40,159 nucleotides of DNA from JAJYSO01 sp964451785 (GCA_964451785.1 CAYVJG010000028.1:1-40159), one strand, 5' to 3'; shown: positions 7,088-16,975, counted from the first letter of the stretch. Numbers and translations: made by a program. Notes: generated by a model not told the origin, from the sequence alone.

Positions 7088-8197
7088 TTATTTCTGACTA
7101 AATAATTCTTCTAATTTCTTAGCTAAATCTTCAGCTTTTAAATTACTAGCGATAATTTTTCCGTCTTTATCCAAAAGGAAGTTTGACGGAATAGAGGTCA
7201 CTTTATACATTGCTGCAATAGGATCTTCCCAACCTTTTAGGTTTGAAATATGTTGCCATGTTAAGTGCATATCCTTGATGCCAGCTTCCCATTCGGCTTT
7301 ATCTTTATCGATAGAAACCCCTAGGATTTTAAATCCTTTATCGTGGTATTTTTCATACACTTTCACCAAATGAGGCATTTCACGTTGACAATCAGGGCAC
7401 CAAGACGCCCAAAATTCAACCAAAGTATATTCGCCTTTTTCTTTTAAAACATCAGCTAAAGAAATCACATCGCCATTAGGCTGTCTACCACTGAATCCAG
7501 GTGCTTTTCCGCCGACAGAAATAGCGTCGAGGTGAGCAAATTCTTGTCCGACTTGTTGTCCTATAAAACTGTTTTGAACAGGCTCAGATAATCCGCTATA
7601 GAGCACTTTCAACTCCTCATAAGAAGTCGTTTGGGTATCTAACAAATCGTAAAAAATAAAAATACTCGGCAGCAAATTAGGATGAGCTTTGATCAATTCT
7701 TTGCGGTAAGTAACATTTTCACCTAAAATTTTACCCTTTGCTTGATTCACAATTTCTTGTACCGAAGAATCTTTGAGTTGCTCTTCAGTATATTGCCTGT
7801 CAATGGCCGCTACAGCTTGGTTAGATTTTGCCAAGTGATTCATATACTCGGTCAACAAATCATTAGCCGGACCTCCAGTTACTTTTGAATTAAAAGGAAA
7901 TTTAATATCAATTGTTGCTTGTAGAGGTTTATTTTCATTAATAAAGTACACGCGGCCGCGCATTCCCTGAATCGCTAGAGAATTAAACGTTTGAAAACCA
8001 ACTTTAGCCAAATCAAACTCTACCTTTCCACCATCTACTACAGCGGTATCGCGAGGCGTCAAAACACCTTCTTGCAATTGCGACATAAATACTGGTGTAC
8101 CATCTTGAACACCGGAAATGGTGGCTTGTAATTTTACGCCTTTATCTTGGCAGGATATCATTAACAATCCTATAAAAAGAACAACTAATTTTTGCAT
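7088..8197 (-). CDS. TlpA-like thiol-disulfide oxidoreductase lipoprotein (tandem paralogue)
   Basis: The longest frame begins at a GTG (8215), but the ATG at 8197 gives the better signal peptide (QKLVVLFIGLLMISC) and a ~20-base leader behind the -7 box at 8224-8231. Architecture matches the neighbour: lipid anchor, beta-rich N-terminal domain, helical linker and C-terminal thioredoxin domain with WASWCPDC (Cys267/Cys270 from this start) and SIPSNF as the cis-Pro loop. The dipeptide between the cysteines differs (PD here, KP in the neighbour), which usually shifts redox potential, so the two may have different targets (inference). Confidence 0.88.
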   Translation of the reverse strand: MQKLVVLFIGLLMISCQDKGVKLQATISGVQDGTPVFMSQLQEGVLTPRDTAVVDGGKVEFDLAKVGFQTFNSLAIQGMRGRVYFINENKPLQATIDIKFPFNSKVTGGPANDLLTEYMNHLAKSNQAVAAIDRQYTEEQLKDSSVQEIVNQAKGKILGENVTYRKELIKAHPNLLPSIFIFYDLLDTQTTSYEELKVLYSGLSEPVQNSFIGQQVGQEFAHLDAISVGGKAPGFSGRQPNGDVISLADVLKEKGEYTLVEFWASWCPDCQREMPHLVKVYEKYHDKGFKILGVSIDKDKAEWEAGIKDMHLTWQHISNLKGWEDPIAAMYKVTSIPSNFLLDKDGKIIASNLKAEDLAKKLEELFSQK

Positions 8198-8223
8198 AGT
8201 TTTAATTTTAAACACGTTGCCGA

Positions 8224-8231
8224 CAAAGGTA
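8224..8231 (-). promoter_or_regulatory. Bacteroidetes -7 box for the second TlpA-like gene
   Basis: Minus-strand TACCTTTG matches TAnnTTTG. Its position would make a GTG start at 8215 almost leaderless, which supports the ATG at 8197. Confidence 0.45.
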
Positions 8232-8277
8232 ACTTAAGATTTTTGGCTTAGTCTTCATTTTATAGCTTATTTCACAC

Positions 8278-9906
8278 TTAATACTTTAAAATCGAATTAT
8301 AGCGCGATTCATCTTTCAAAATTTGTACGGCCTCCAAAATATTAGGATTGTGCGTTAAACTGTAGTCATAAAATCCATCGGCATAAAAGTATTGCTCGAG
8401 TATAGCTTTGGTCAATTGTTGCTCTAATTGAGGTTTTATAGCCTGTAATTTTTCTTGATAAATACGGTTCAATTGTTGTTGTAAGGCCTGATATGCCGCC
8501 GTCATTTCTGCGTTTACCTCTTCTTCTATTGCTGCTTCTTGCACGGCTTTTAAAGCTTTTTCTGTTTTAGAAAGAAATTCAAAGTCTGACGTTTTTACAA
8601 ACGATAGAAAACTTTGATAGTCTGAAGCGGTGAGTTTAAATGCCCCAGGACTTGTCAATTGATGCTTGTAGCGGTATTGTGTGGCAAAATCAAAAATTAT
8701 ATTTTGTTGCAACAAAGCTTTGGTCAGCTCATCTAATTCAGCCGAAGCGACTTTAACATCCGGCATTATCCCTCCGCCATCATACACCGTCCGGCCGTGT
8801 TCAGTTTTAAACGCGCGGTAATCTTTTTGTTGTGTACGCACAGCATGGCCTTCTGCATCGCGATGCCAATAATCTAAGGCCTGAATACAACGTCCGCTAG
8901 GAATGTAGTAACGTGAAATAGTCAATTTCATCTGCGATCCATATTTGAGAGGCATGACGCGTTGCACTAAACCTTTGCCAAAACTACGCGCCCCAACAAT
9001 CACACCGCGATCTAAATCTTGAATGCTTCCCGATACAATTTCACTTGCCGAGGCGCTATGTCCATTAACCAAAACAGCAATGGGCATTTGCGTATCTACA
9101 GGCTCGTGTTTGGTGAGATAAGTACGATTGTATTTTTTAACGATAGATTGTGTAGAAACGATTAATTGGTCTTTAGCCAAAAATAAATTAGCAATATCCA
9201 CTGCTTGGCTCAGCAGTCCTCCCGGATTGCCACGCAAATCAAGAATCAACTTTTGAGCGCCCTGTGCTTTAAGTTCTAACAAAGCATCCTTGACTTCTTG
9301 GGCCGCTGTACGCCCAAATTTTGTCAACCGAATATAACCTATCTCATTGCCCAGCAATTTGTAATACGGCACTAGTTTCTCTTTAAACACTCCGCGCTTT
9401 AAGGTGCTTGTTTGCGGTTTTCCTTGGCGTGTAAATGTTAGTTTTACTGTAGTTCCCGGAGCGCCTTTGAGTAAAATGCCGGCGTCATCATTAAAATCCT
9501 TAATCTGTGTTTCTCCAATTTTGATCAGTTGATCACCAGGCTGAAGACCTGCTTTATCGGCGGGTGAGTTTTTGTAAACCGACTTAATCAAAATGGCCTT
9601 TTGGGTCGTTTCAACACTAGCGCCAATACCGGTATAATTTCCTAAATTGACTAGCTGAGCTTGCTGTACTTCTTGTGCATTCCAGTAATGCGTATAAGGA
9701 TCGAGCTGGTCAAACATGGCTGTAATGGCCACATCCATCAACTCTGCAGGATTGACTTCGTCAACATAATTGATATTAATCTGTTTATAAGCTGCAGTAA
9801 AGATTTCGATTTGCTTAGCAATTTCAAAAAAATCATTTTTAAAAGTCGTTGCAGCAGTAGAAATTACACCAAGGATTAGCAGCGGAATAAACAGTTTCTT
9901 TTTCAT
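8278..9906 (-). CDS. S41 (CtpA-type) C-terminal processing peptidase
   Basis: The 542-residue protein has an N-terminal hydrophobic segment (residues 4-21) without a lipobox, a PDZ domain around residues 85-165 (LGNYTGIGASVET, SPADKAGLQPGDQL), and the S41 core. Ser286 in NGHSASASEI and Lys311 in SFGKGLVQ form the Ser-Lys dyad with the usual 25-residue spacing. The C-terminal ~170 residues are helical and charged. It should cleave periplasmic proteins from their C-termini. Its start codon overlaps the rnpA stop by four bases (ATGA), so translation is coupled and the genes share an operon. A second, Prc-type protease is at 34967-37138. Confidence 0.92.
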   Translation of the reverse strand: MKKKLFIPLLILGVISTAATTFKNDFFEIAKQIEIFTAAYKQININYVDEVNPAELMDVAITAMFDQLDPYTHYWNAQEVQQAQLVNLGNYTGIGASVETTQKAILIKSVYKNSPADKAGLQPGDQLIKIGETQIKDFNDDAGILLKGAPGTTVKLTFTRQGKPQTSTLKRGVFKEKLVPYYKLLGNEIGYIRLTKFGRTAAQEVKDALLELKAQGAQKLILDLRGNPGGLLSQAVDIANLFLAKDQLIVSTQSIVKKYNRTYLTKHEPVDTQMPIAVLVNGHSASASEIVSGSIQDLDRGVIVGARSFGKGLVQRVMPLKYGSQMKLTISRYYIPSGRCIQALDYWHRDAEGHAVRTQQKDYRAFKTEHGRTVYDGGGIMPDVKVASAELDELTKALLQQNIIFDFATQYRYKHQLTSPGAFKLTASDYQSFLSFVKTSDFEFLSKTEKALKAVQEAAIEEEVNAEMTAAYQALQQQLNRIYQEKLQAIKPQLEQQLTKAILEQYFYADGFYDYSLTHNPNILEAVQILKDESRYNSILKY

Positions 9907-10265
9907 GAGGTTGAAGTTTTAGCTAATTTAAGTAAAATGGATTCAACGCTTTTAGAAACTTTTTCAAAATCTGTTTTTTTATCACCTAGATAAATCCACA
10001 TCATCGCATAAGATTGCTCTGTAGTGAGCAATTTTTTATTCAATCTATAGCCTTCACGCATCAACCGTTTTAAACGATTGCGATCTACAGCGTGCTTAAA
10101 TCGACGCTTGGGCACTGACACGCCTACTTTGTTTTGTGATTCATCTTCTAGAGGAAGGTAAATCAATTTTAGTGGAAATTTTTTTAGTGATTTCCCATTT
10201 GCAAACAAGGCCGTAATGTGATCGCGTCGTTTGAGTTTTTCTGATTTTCCAAAACCGTTATCCAT
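9903..10265 (-). CDS. rnpA: Ribonuclease P protein component
   Basis: The 120-residue basic protein begins with the family's FGKSEKLKRRDHI opening, followed by VGVSVPKRRFKHAVDRNRLKRLMRE, which contains the RNR motif that binds RNase P RNA. It assists 5' maturation of tRNA precursors. rpmH, often its neighbour elsewhere, is absent; here rnpA sits between a GHMP kinase gene (77 bp upstream) and the S41 peptidase (4-bp overlap). Confidence 0.95.
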   Translation of the reverse strand: MDNGFGKSEKLKRRDHITALFANGKSLKKFPLKLIYLPLEDESQNKVGVSVPKRRFKHAVDRNRLKRLMREGYRLNKKLLTTEQSYAMMWIYLGDKKTDFEKVSKSVESILLKLAKTSTS

Positions 10266-10342
10266 GTTGTAAAGATAAGATTATACACTTAAAACATTCA
10301 CTCTCAAAACAGAGATTTATTAAAGAGACAACACCAACAGCC

Positions 10343-11284
10343 TTAGAGCAGCATGTCTTTGTATTCAACAATGTTTGTATAGCCGCGTTGTTCAAAATAG
10401 GTACGTTCGTCTTTTCCGCCTACAGCCAACACAAAATCGCCTCCCCAAGCCCCCAAGCTCTTTACAGCATATGGATAATCTGAAAAATGTGAGCGTTTCA
10501 CCGGCGGCATGGCCAATACTTTACTCAACAAGCCTTCATGTACTTCAATGAGGTAATTAAAATCCTGCACCGTTTTACAATCAAGAAAAGCTCGGGTCAG
10601 CTGTGAGGCTTCTTTTACCCACTGCTGCTTGTCTCCGGGATTTAAGGCTTTGTAATGCGCTACCACTTCGCGTGTATTCTGCTTTTGATTGCGATGTACA
10701 AAGAATAAATACTCTTTAAACTCAGGATTAAATTCTACAGATTCGACAACTGGCTTGACCGGATTGGTTCGCGTAAACAAAATAGGCCCATCAGCTTGTG
10801 CACAGGCCAAATCATAAGCGCTGCCACCAAACGTTTGATTTGACAACTGATAGGGATTAACCTCAGCCCAACTCGCTAAATTAGACAATAAGGTTGATGA
10901 AGACCCCAGCCCCCAAGATTGTGGAAACTCTAATCGGGTATTAAAAATGTAACCGCTTTTATCAAAAACTACAGGATTCAATCGTTGTATTGCCGCAAAA
11001 ATCACCTCTAGCCAGCGCGATGTTTTATCGGCATCAGTTTTAGCTCGGGCATAAGTGTTTTTGATGCCATCGGCTGTAACCGAAAAAATTCCTTCATACC
11101 ATTGTTTTCCTTCATCGGTATAGCTATTCCAAATAATTTCGGGTTCAGCAATAGACTGAACTTCTAGGCTTTGTCCGTATTGGCAAGGCGCTGCTAAGGC
11201 TTGCGCCCCATCGATAACTAAAAACTCTGCCGTCAGCAACAGCTTACCATGGCTGTAAAAATGTTGATTTTCTATAGAATCCAT
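10343..11284 (-). CDS. GHMP family kinase, probably mevalonate kinase
   Basis: The 313-residue protein shows the three GHMP motifs: SHGKLLLTAEFLVIDGAQALA (residues 11-31, similar to the mevalonate kinase opening), the ATP loop PQSWGLGSSS (GLGSSS at 125-130) and GAWGGDF near the C-terminus. It starts 3 bp after the HMG-CoA reductase stop codon. Flavobacteria make isoprenoids by the mevalonate route, so phosphorylation of mevalonate is the likely step. Other mevalonate-route GHMP enzymes (phosphomevalonate kinase, diphosphomevalonate decarboxylase) cannot be excluded from motifs alone. Confidence 0.8.
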   Translation of the reverse strand: MDSIENQHFYSHGKLLLTAEFLVIDGAQALAAPCQYGQSLEVQSIAEPEIIWNSYTDEGKQWYEGIFSVTADGIKNTYARAKTDADKTSRWLEVIFAAIQRLNPVVFDKSGYIFNTRLEFPQSWGLGSSSTLLSNLASWAEVNPYQLSNQTFGGSAYDLACAQADGPILFTRTNPVKPVVESVEFNPEFKEYLFFVHRNQKQNTREVVAHYKALNPGDKQQWVKEASQLTRAFLDCKTVQDFNYLIEVHEGLLSKVLAMPPVKRSHFSDYPYAVKSLGAWGGDFVLAVGGKDERTYFEQRGYTNIVEYKDMLL

Positions 11285-11287
11285 AAC

Positions 11288-12595
11288 TTATTGCGCTCTG
11301 AGTTCTTCTAATTTCAATTTAACCGCACTGTGTGACACAGTATGGTCTTTAAAGAAATTGACCACTGCTTTGCGTTCTGTTTTGGTAGCATCAAATTGAT
11401 TGAGGATATTGAGCAAATGCATTTTCATGTGTCCTTCTTGAATCCCTGTGGTTACTAATGATTGAATGGCACCGAAATTTTGTGCTAAGCCCGCTACAGC
11501 CGTAATCTGCATAAGCTTTTTAGCAGTCGGATTTTGCAAGAGTTCTAAAGCTAATTTTACCAGAGGATGCAAGCTGGTCAAGCCACCAACAGTGCCTAAA
11601 GCCAAAGGAATTTCAATCCAAAATTTAAATTGATCCCCTCTAAGTGTAGCATAAGTCAAGCTGCGATATTGTCCTTCTTTGGCGGCATAAGCATGCGCGC
11701 AAGCCTCAACGGCTCTAAAGTCATTTCCTGTGGCGAGCACTACGGCATCTATCCCGTTCATAATTCCTTTGTTGTGTGTCACAGCCCGACGCGGCTCAAT
11801 CTGTGCAATTTGAACGGCGCGTACAAATTTTTCTGCAAACTTTCTCGCTTGATTAATATCAGTAGACAAATCACTTAACTCGCAACTCACCTCAGCTCTC
11901 ACCAAACACTCAGGAACGTAATTTGACAAGATTGCCATCACAATTTCTACAGAATGTTCTGAAAATGCCTCGTGTTTCTCGCTTTCTGCCTTAAAGGTTT
12001 TTCCCAGTTGTTCTAAACATGAATTGATAAAGTTAGCGCCCATGGCATCAACCGTTTCAAAATCGGCATCAAGTTGATAATAGCCCGGCATTTCAGCAGT
12101 TTTATCCACAAATCGCAAATCAGTTAATCCGCCGCCGCGTTTTTCCATGTTTTGTGTAATCGGCTTTACCGAAGCTAACAAAAGTGGTTTTATGTCGACA
12201 AAAAGCTGTTTAATATCGGTTGTAGCGCCATCAAAAGACAAGTGAACTTGACCACTTTTGATCGTGCTGATTACTTCTGTTTTAAATCCGCCGCGTTTCA
12301 ACCAAAATTTGGCCGCTTTACTCGCTGCAGCTACCACAGAGCTCTCTTCAACAGCCATTGGGATAGCATACATTTTATCATTAATCAAAAAATTAGGCGC
12401 TATACCAAAAGGAAGGTAATAATTTGAAATGGTATTTTCACTAAACTCATCGTGCAGGCGCTGCAACTTTTGGTCGCTATTCCAGTACAACTCCAACACT
12501 TCAGTTGCTTTTTGAGGATTAGCAAAATAATGCATAGTCAACCAGTTTATTTTTTCAGCTTTTGAAAGTTTTGAGAACCCCGAAATTTGTGTCAT
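11288..12595 (-). CDS. Hydroxymethylglutaryl-CoA reductase (class II type)
   Basis: Start taken at the ATG 12595; the longer frame starts with TTG only ~10 bases after the predicted transcription start. The product (435 residues) carries ISGFSKLS near the N-terminus, FGIAPNFLIND and PMAVEESSVVAAAS (substrate region with catalytic Glu), DAMGANF, the NKGIMNGIDAVVLATGNDFRA segment (catalytic Lys, Asn and Asp), and HTVSHSAVKLKL at the C-terminus with the catalytic His. The size and early SGF motif match class II bacterial enzymes. It probably works in the biosynthetic direction, HMG-CoA to mevalonate, because a GHMP kinase gene follows 3 bp downstream. Confidence 0.93.
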   Translation of the reverse strand: MTQISGFSKLSKAEKINWLTMHYFANPQKATEVLELYWNSDQKLQRLHDEFSENTISNYYLPFGIAPNFLINDKMYAIPMAVEESSVVAAASKAAKFWLKRGGFKTEVISTIKSGQVHLSFDGATTDIKQLFVDIKPLLLASVKPITQNMEKRGGGLTDLRFVDKTAEMPGYYQLDADFETVDAMGANFINSCLEQLGKTFKAESEKHEAFSEHSVEIVMAILSNYVPECLVRAEVSCELSDLSTDINQARKFAEKFVRAVQIAQIEPRRAVTHNKGIMNGIDAVVLATGNDFRAVEACAHAYAAKEGQYRSLTYATLRGDQFKFWIEIPLALGTVGGLTSLHPLVKLALELLQNPTAKKLMQITAVAGLAQNFGAIQSLVTTGIQEGHMKMHLLNILNQFDATKTERKAVVNFFKDHTVSHSAVKLKLEELRAQ

Positions 12596-12629
12596 ATTTT
12601 TTTGATTAATCAAGCGTATTCAGAAAATG

Positions 12630-12637
12630 CAAAGTTA
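12630..12637 (-). promoter_or_regulatory. Bacteroidetes -7 box for the HMG-CoA reductase operon
   Basis: Minus-strand TAACTTTG matches TAnnTTTG, 35 bases before the ATG at 12595. It would drive the reductase, GHMP kinase and possibly rnpA and the S41 protease. Confidence 0.45.
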
Positions 12638-12863
12638 CCATTTAAATTTCAAGTCGGTTATTCTTAATTAAATTAACACTAGTGATTCACTAATCGAATT
12701 GATACTCCCAAAACAACCTTTCATTATTTATTTTTTTGACAATAAAAATTAACAAATCATTACTTAACGAATAATTACGTTGCGATTTTTAACGTATTCC
12801 AAGGGCTTTTTTTGATGATTTTTTGTTATTCTTGACGATTGGAAAAATAGATGATAGATAAAT

Positions 12864-15044
12864 ATGAAGTTCCTTCCTTTTTGCTTAACAATTTTCATGT
12901 TAGCGACTACTGTAACAAATGCCCAAAACAAGGAGATCACACTTGACGATATTTGGCACGATGGTACCTTTCGTCAAGAGCGTCTCAGCGCCCTGCGTTC
13001 TTTAAACAACGGTAAAGAATACAGCGTAATGAATTATGACGCCAGCGCGCGCGCCATGACAGTAGATGCGTATAGTTACAGAACAGGTAAAAAGACAAGA
13101 ACCCTTATTAATTCAGCAAAAATTGAAGGCTTAGATGCTTTCAGATCTTACCAATTTAATGCCGATGAAACTAAAGTTATTCTCGCCAACAAAATTGAAC
13201 CTATCTATCGCCGTTCTACACGTGAATTGGCGTATGTCTACAATCTAAAATCAAACACGCTTACCGCCATTAGTGAGCACAAAATTAAAGAACCTACCTT
13301 TTCACCTGACGGCACCAAAGTAGCTTATGCCTATCAAAACAATCTTTACATCAAAGATTTGAAATCAGGAAAAACAACGCAAATCACCCACGATGGTGAG
13401 CACAACAAAATCATCAACGGAACCACCGATTGGGTGTATGAAGAAGAATTTGCTTTTGTACGCGCCTTTGAGTGGAATAAAACCGGTGATAAAATTGCTT
13501 TCTTAAGATTTGATGAATCAGAAGTACCGATGATTACGATGGAGTTTTACGGCACTTATCCTAATCAATTGTACCCTGAGCCTTATTCGTACAAATACCC
13601 TAAGGCTGGCGAAAAGAATTCTGTCGTAACCCTTCACGTTTACGACCTTAATTCTGATAAAACGCAAGCTGTAGATTTACACAAAGATTACGAATATTTA
13701 CCGCGCATCAAATGGACGCAGAAAGCAGATATTTTAAGTGTACAGGCTATGAATCGCCATCAAAATATATTAGACTTAATTTTAGTCAATGCTGACGATT
13801 ATAGCGCCGAAGTGGTATTACATCAAACTGATGAGGCTTACATTGACATCACTGACAATTTAACCTTTCTCGAAGATAATAGTTTTATTTGGACCAATGA
13901 CAGTGATAACTGGAATCATCTTTACCACTATTCAGCAGAAGGCAAATTGATCAACCAAATTACTAAAGGTAACTGGGATGTGACTAGGTTCTATGGTTTT
14001 AATGAAGATGACAATCATCTTTACTACCAAAGCACAGAAACCGGTAGTGTTAACCGCGCTATCTACGCTATCGACTTAGATGGTCAACACAAAACAAAAC
14101 TCAGTCATAAACTCGGCACCAACAGCGCTGCGTTTAGTCACAATTTTAAATACTACATCAACACGTTCAGCAATGTTTCAACGCCTAATATTTACACGGT
14201 TAACAAAGCTTCAAATGGCAAGCTTGTCCGCGTGATAAAAGACAATCACAAATTGGTTGATACTTTAAAAGAATTTGACATTGCTCCTAAAGAACTATCT
14301 ACAATTCACATCAACGGTAACGACCTTAACATGTGGATGATTAAACCTACTGACTTTGACTCTTCAAAAGAATATCCAGTCTTGCTGTATCAATATTCAG
14401 GACCAGGATCGCAATCAGTAGCTAATACGTTTATGGGTTCTAACGATTATTGGTATCAAATGCTTGCTCAACAAGGTTATATCATTGTATGTGTTGACGG
14501 ACGAGGTACCGGATTTAAAGGCGCAGACTTTAAAAAAGTAACCCAACTAGAACTCGGAAAATACGAAGTAGAAGATCAAATTGCTGTGGCTCAAAAACTC
14601 GGTGAGCGCGATTATATTGATGAAAATCGCATCGGCATTTGGGGCTGGAGTTTTGGAGGCTTTATGGCTTCTAACTGTATCTTCCAAGGCGCTGATACCT
14701 TTGCAATGGCTATTGCTGTGGCTCCGGTAACCAGCTGGCGCTTTTACGATAGTGTTTATACCGAACGCTACATGACCACTCCACAAGAAAACCCTTCAGG
14801 ATACGATGATAACTCGCCTATTACTCATGTCAATCAATTAAAAGATCCGTTCTTATTGGTTCACGGTAGTGCTGATGATAATGTGCACGTACAAAACTCA
14901 ATGCAGTTAATCGAAGCACTTATCCAAGCCGGCAAGCAATTTGACTGGGCTATTTATCCAGACAAAAATCACGGTATCTACGGAGGTAATACCCGCTATC
15001 ACTTATACAAAAAAATGACCGATTTTATTAAAGAAAATCTCTAA
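12864..15044 (+). CDS. Dipeptidyl peptidase IV (S9 family)
   Basis: The 726-residue enzyme has a signal peptide (residues 1-20, ending TNAQ), an N-terminal beta-propeller (~50-470) and a C-terminal alpha/beta hydrolase domain. The propeller carries the double-Glu motif WVYEEEFAF (190-198) that binds the free substrate amino end. Catalytic residues are Ser596 in GWSFGG, the Asp pair in HGSADDNVH (671-672) and His703 in KNHGIYG. It removes Xaa-Pro or Xaa-Ala dipeptides from peptides in the periplasm. A POT dipeptide transporter starts 16 bp downstream, so release and uptake of dipeptides are probably one transcript. Confidence 0.95.
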   Translation: MKFLPFCLTIFMLATTVTNAQNKEITLDDIWHDGTFRQERLSALRSLNNGKEYSVMNYDASARAMTVDAYSYRTGKKTRTLINSAKIEGLDAFRSYQFNADETKVILANKIEPIYRRSTRELAYVYNLKSNTLTAISEHKIKEPTFSPDGTKVAYAYQNNLYIKDLKSGKTTQITHDGEHNKIINGTTDWVYEEEFAFVRAFEWNKTGDKIAFLRFDESEVPMITMEFYGTYPNQLYPEPYSYKYPKAGEKNSVVTLHVYDLNSDKTQAVDLHKDYEYLPRIKWTQKADILSVQAMNRHQNILDLILVNADDYSAEVVLHQTDEAYIDITDNLTFLEDNSFIWTNDSDNWNHLYHYSAEGKLINQITKGNWDVTRFYGFNEDDNHLYYQSTETGSVNRAIYAIDLDGQHKTKLSHKLGTNSAAFSHNFKYYINTFSNVSTPNIYTVNKASNGKLVRVIKDNHKLVDTLKEFDIAPKELSTIHINGNDLNMWMIKPTDFDSSKEYPVLLYQYSGPGSQSVANTFMGSNDYWYQMLAQQGYIIVCVDGRGTGFKGADFKKVTQLELGKYEVEDQIAVAQKLGERDYIDENRIGIWGWSFGGFMASNCIFQGADTFAMAIAVAPVTSWRFYDSVYTERYMTTPQENPSGYDDNSPITHVNQLKDPFLLVHGSADDNVHVQNSMQLIEALIQAGKQFDWAIYPDKNHGIYGGNTRYHLYKKMTDFIKENL

Positions 15045-15060
15045 TTAAGAAAAAGAACTT

Positions 15061-16932
15061 ATGGCGACGACGACTGTACCCGCTCATCAAAAACAACTCT
15101 TCGGCCAACCTATTGGTCTGTATATCTTATTTTTTACCGAGATGTGGGAACGCTTTTCTTATTATGGAATGCGTGCCATCTTGGTGTTGTATCTCGTTGA
15201 AGAAACACGTAGTAAAAACCCCGGTTTAGGCTGGTCTAACGGCGATGCCTTAATGCTCTATGGCTGGTATACCATGCTGGTGTATGTAGCCTGTATTCCC
15301 GGAGGATTAATTGCAGACAACCTGCTAGGGCAAAAGAAAACCGTCATGTGGGGTGCCATCAGTTTGGTGATTGGTCACTCAGTATTAGCCATTGAAGCCA
15401 TGTGGGCGTTCTACACCGGATTGGGCTTTATCGTTATTGGCGTTGGGATGTTGAAAGCTAACATTTCCACCATGGTTGGTGGCCTCTATGAAAAAGGAGA
15501 TATCCGCCGCGACAAAGGATTTACTATTTTTTATATCGGTATTAATATCGGAGCTTTACTCTCTGCTATTTCTGTGGGTTATGTCGGTGAAAACATCGGA
15601 TGGCATTACGGATTTGCAATGGCTGGTATCGCTATGGCCTTTGGGCTTATCGTGTTCTTATGGGGCCAAAAATACATTTCTCACGTTGGCAATCACGAGA
15701 AAAAGGTAGTCAAAGCTGAAAAAGAAGAAGCTTCTATCGCTGACTTATTTAAAGATTTATTCAAATCGCCTAAACAACTAGGCGTCACCGGAATTCTTGT
15801 TGCTTTCTCATTGTACTGGACTGTTTTTGAATCTATTGCTAACGGATTATTATTCTTATTCTTAAGTGCTGTTGCTGCCTTAATGATGATGATTTACAAA
15901 GATTTGAGCACACGGGTGATGAAAGATCGCTACTTAGTAATTATCTTATCTTTCTTACTCGTTATCGTTTTCTGGGGAGCCTTTGAGCAAGCAGGAGGAT
16001 TGATGAGTCTTTACGCGATGAACAAAGTAGATCGTACCGTTGGTTTATTTGGAGGCGTCACAATTCCAGCCACTTGGTTCCAATCGCTTAACTCATTTTA
16101 CATTATTATCTTTGGGGTTATTGTAGCCAACTTCTGGGCTAGACGCAAACTTAAAAACAAAGAATCTTCATCGCTATTCAAAATGGCCATAGGAACCATT
16201 ATCATGGGATTAGGTTTCTTATTTATGGCTGGTGCTGCTTCTCAATTTACCGCGGGTGGTGAAAAAGCAGGTATGTATTGGTTAGCCGCAGCTTATTTAT
16301 TACACACCATTGGAGAGTTGAGTTCTTCTCCGGTAGCTTTATCATTTGTTACTAAACTCTCTCCTGTAAAATACGCTTCGTTGATGATGGGACTTTACTT
16401 TGCAGCTACAGGTTTAGGAAATAAAATGGCAGGATACATCGGTGAGTCTTCACAGAGTGAACCTATCAAAATTGAATTAGCTACCAGTCAAGACAATATT
16501 TCTAGATTCCTCAACCCTGCCGATAGTGTTTTTGCCAAAAAGTTAGACTTTACCATCCAAAGTAATGTCTATGTCGACAACGGTAATTTTGAAGCTATCG
16601 ACCCTGCAACAGGTGAATCGATTCTTGGACTAATCAAATTTGAAAGTCCTGAACGCAAACAAGAAGTTATCAATAACTTAAAAGAATACAAGGCTACAAA
16701 AGCCGCGCCTTATCACGCTGATTTCCAATTCAACAAAGTGCCGGGTGTAGACGCTAAACAGTATAAACTCGGGTATTCAGGTTCTTTTATCATTCAAGAA
16801 ATCCAAACCGAAACTGAATTCAACACCTTTGTTGGTATTACCATCTTCACAGGCGTATTTGGTTTGTTAGTCATCTTACTACTCAAGCCATTAAAACGTT
16901 TGACTCACGGTGTTGAAAATGACGAACACTAA
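15061..16932 (+). CDS. POT-family proton-coupled peptide transporter with periplasmic insertion before TM12
   Basis: The 623-residue membrane protein opens with the POT signature FTEMWERFSYYGMRA in TM1 (ExxER, proton-coupled peptide binding). It also has the FWGAFEQAGG segment of TM7, IPATWFQSLNSF of TM8 and HTIGELSSSPVALS of TM10. Two extra helices typical of bacterial POTs (HA/HB) lie around 240-285. A hydrophilic ~124-residue segment (about 462-585) sits between TM11 and TM12, where canonical POTs have only a short loop. Odd-even loops face outward, so it should be periplasmic. It probably imports the di- and tripeptides released by the upstream DPP-IV. Confidence 0.93.
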   Translation: MATTTVPAHQKQLFGQPIGLYILFFTEMWERFSYYGMRAILVLYLVEETRSKNPGLGWSNGDALMLYGWYTMLVYVACIPGGLIADNLLGQKKTVMWGAISLVIGHSVLAIEAMWAFYTGLGFIVIGVGMLKANISTMVGGLYEKGDIRRDKGFTIFYIGINIGALLSAISVGYVGENIGWHYGFAMAGIAMAFGLIVFLWGQKYISHVGNHEKKVVKAEKEEASIADLFKDLFKSPKQLGVTGILVAFSLYWTVFESIANGLLFLFLSAVAALMMMIYKDLSTRVMKDRYLVIILSFLLVIVFWGAFEQAGGLMSLYAMNKVDRTVGLFGGVTIPATWFQSLNSFYIIIFGVIVANFWARRKLKNKESSSLFKMAIGTIIMGLGFLFMAGAASQFTAGGEKAGMYWLAAAYLLHTIGELSSSPVALSFVTKLSPVKYASLMMGLYFAATGLGNKMAGYIGESSQSEPIKIELATSQDNISRFLNPADSVFAKKLDFTIQSNVYVDNGNFEAIDPATGESILGLIKFESPERKQEVINNLKEYKATKAAPYHADFQFNKVPGVDAKQYKLGYSGSFIIQEIQTETEFNTFVGITIFTGVFGLLVILLLKPLKRLTHGVENDEH

Positions 16933-16945
16933 GATATAGTTACCG

Positions 16946-16975
16946 ACCTGCAGCAGCTCTGTTGCAGGTTTTATT
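16946..16975 (+). terminator. Terminator or attenuator between the two POT genes
   Basis: Stem ACCTGCA / TGCAGGT with a 10-base loop is followed by TTTATTTACTT. It lies just after the first POT stop codon and ahead of the second POT start. Confidence 0.6.
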
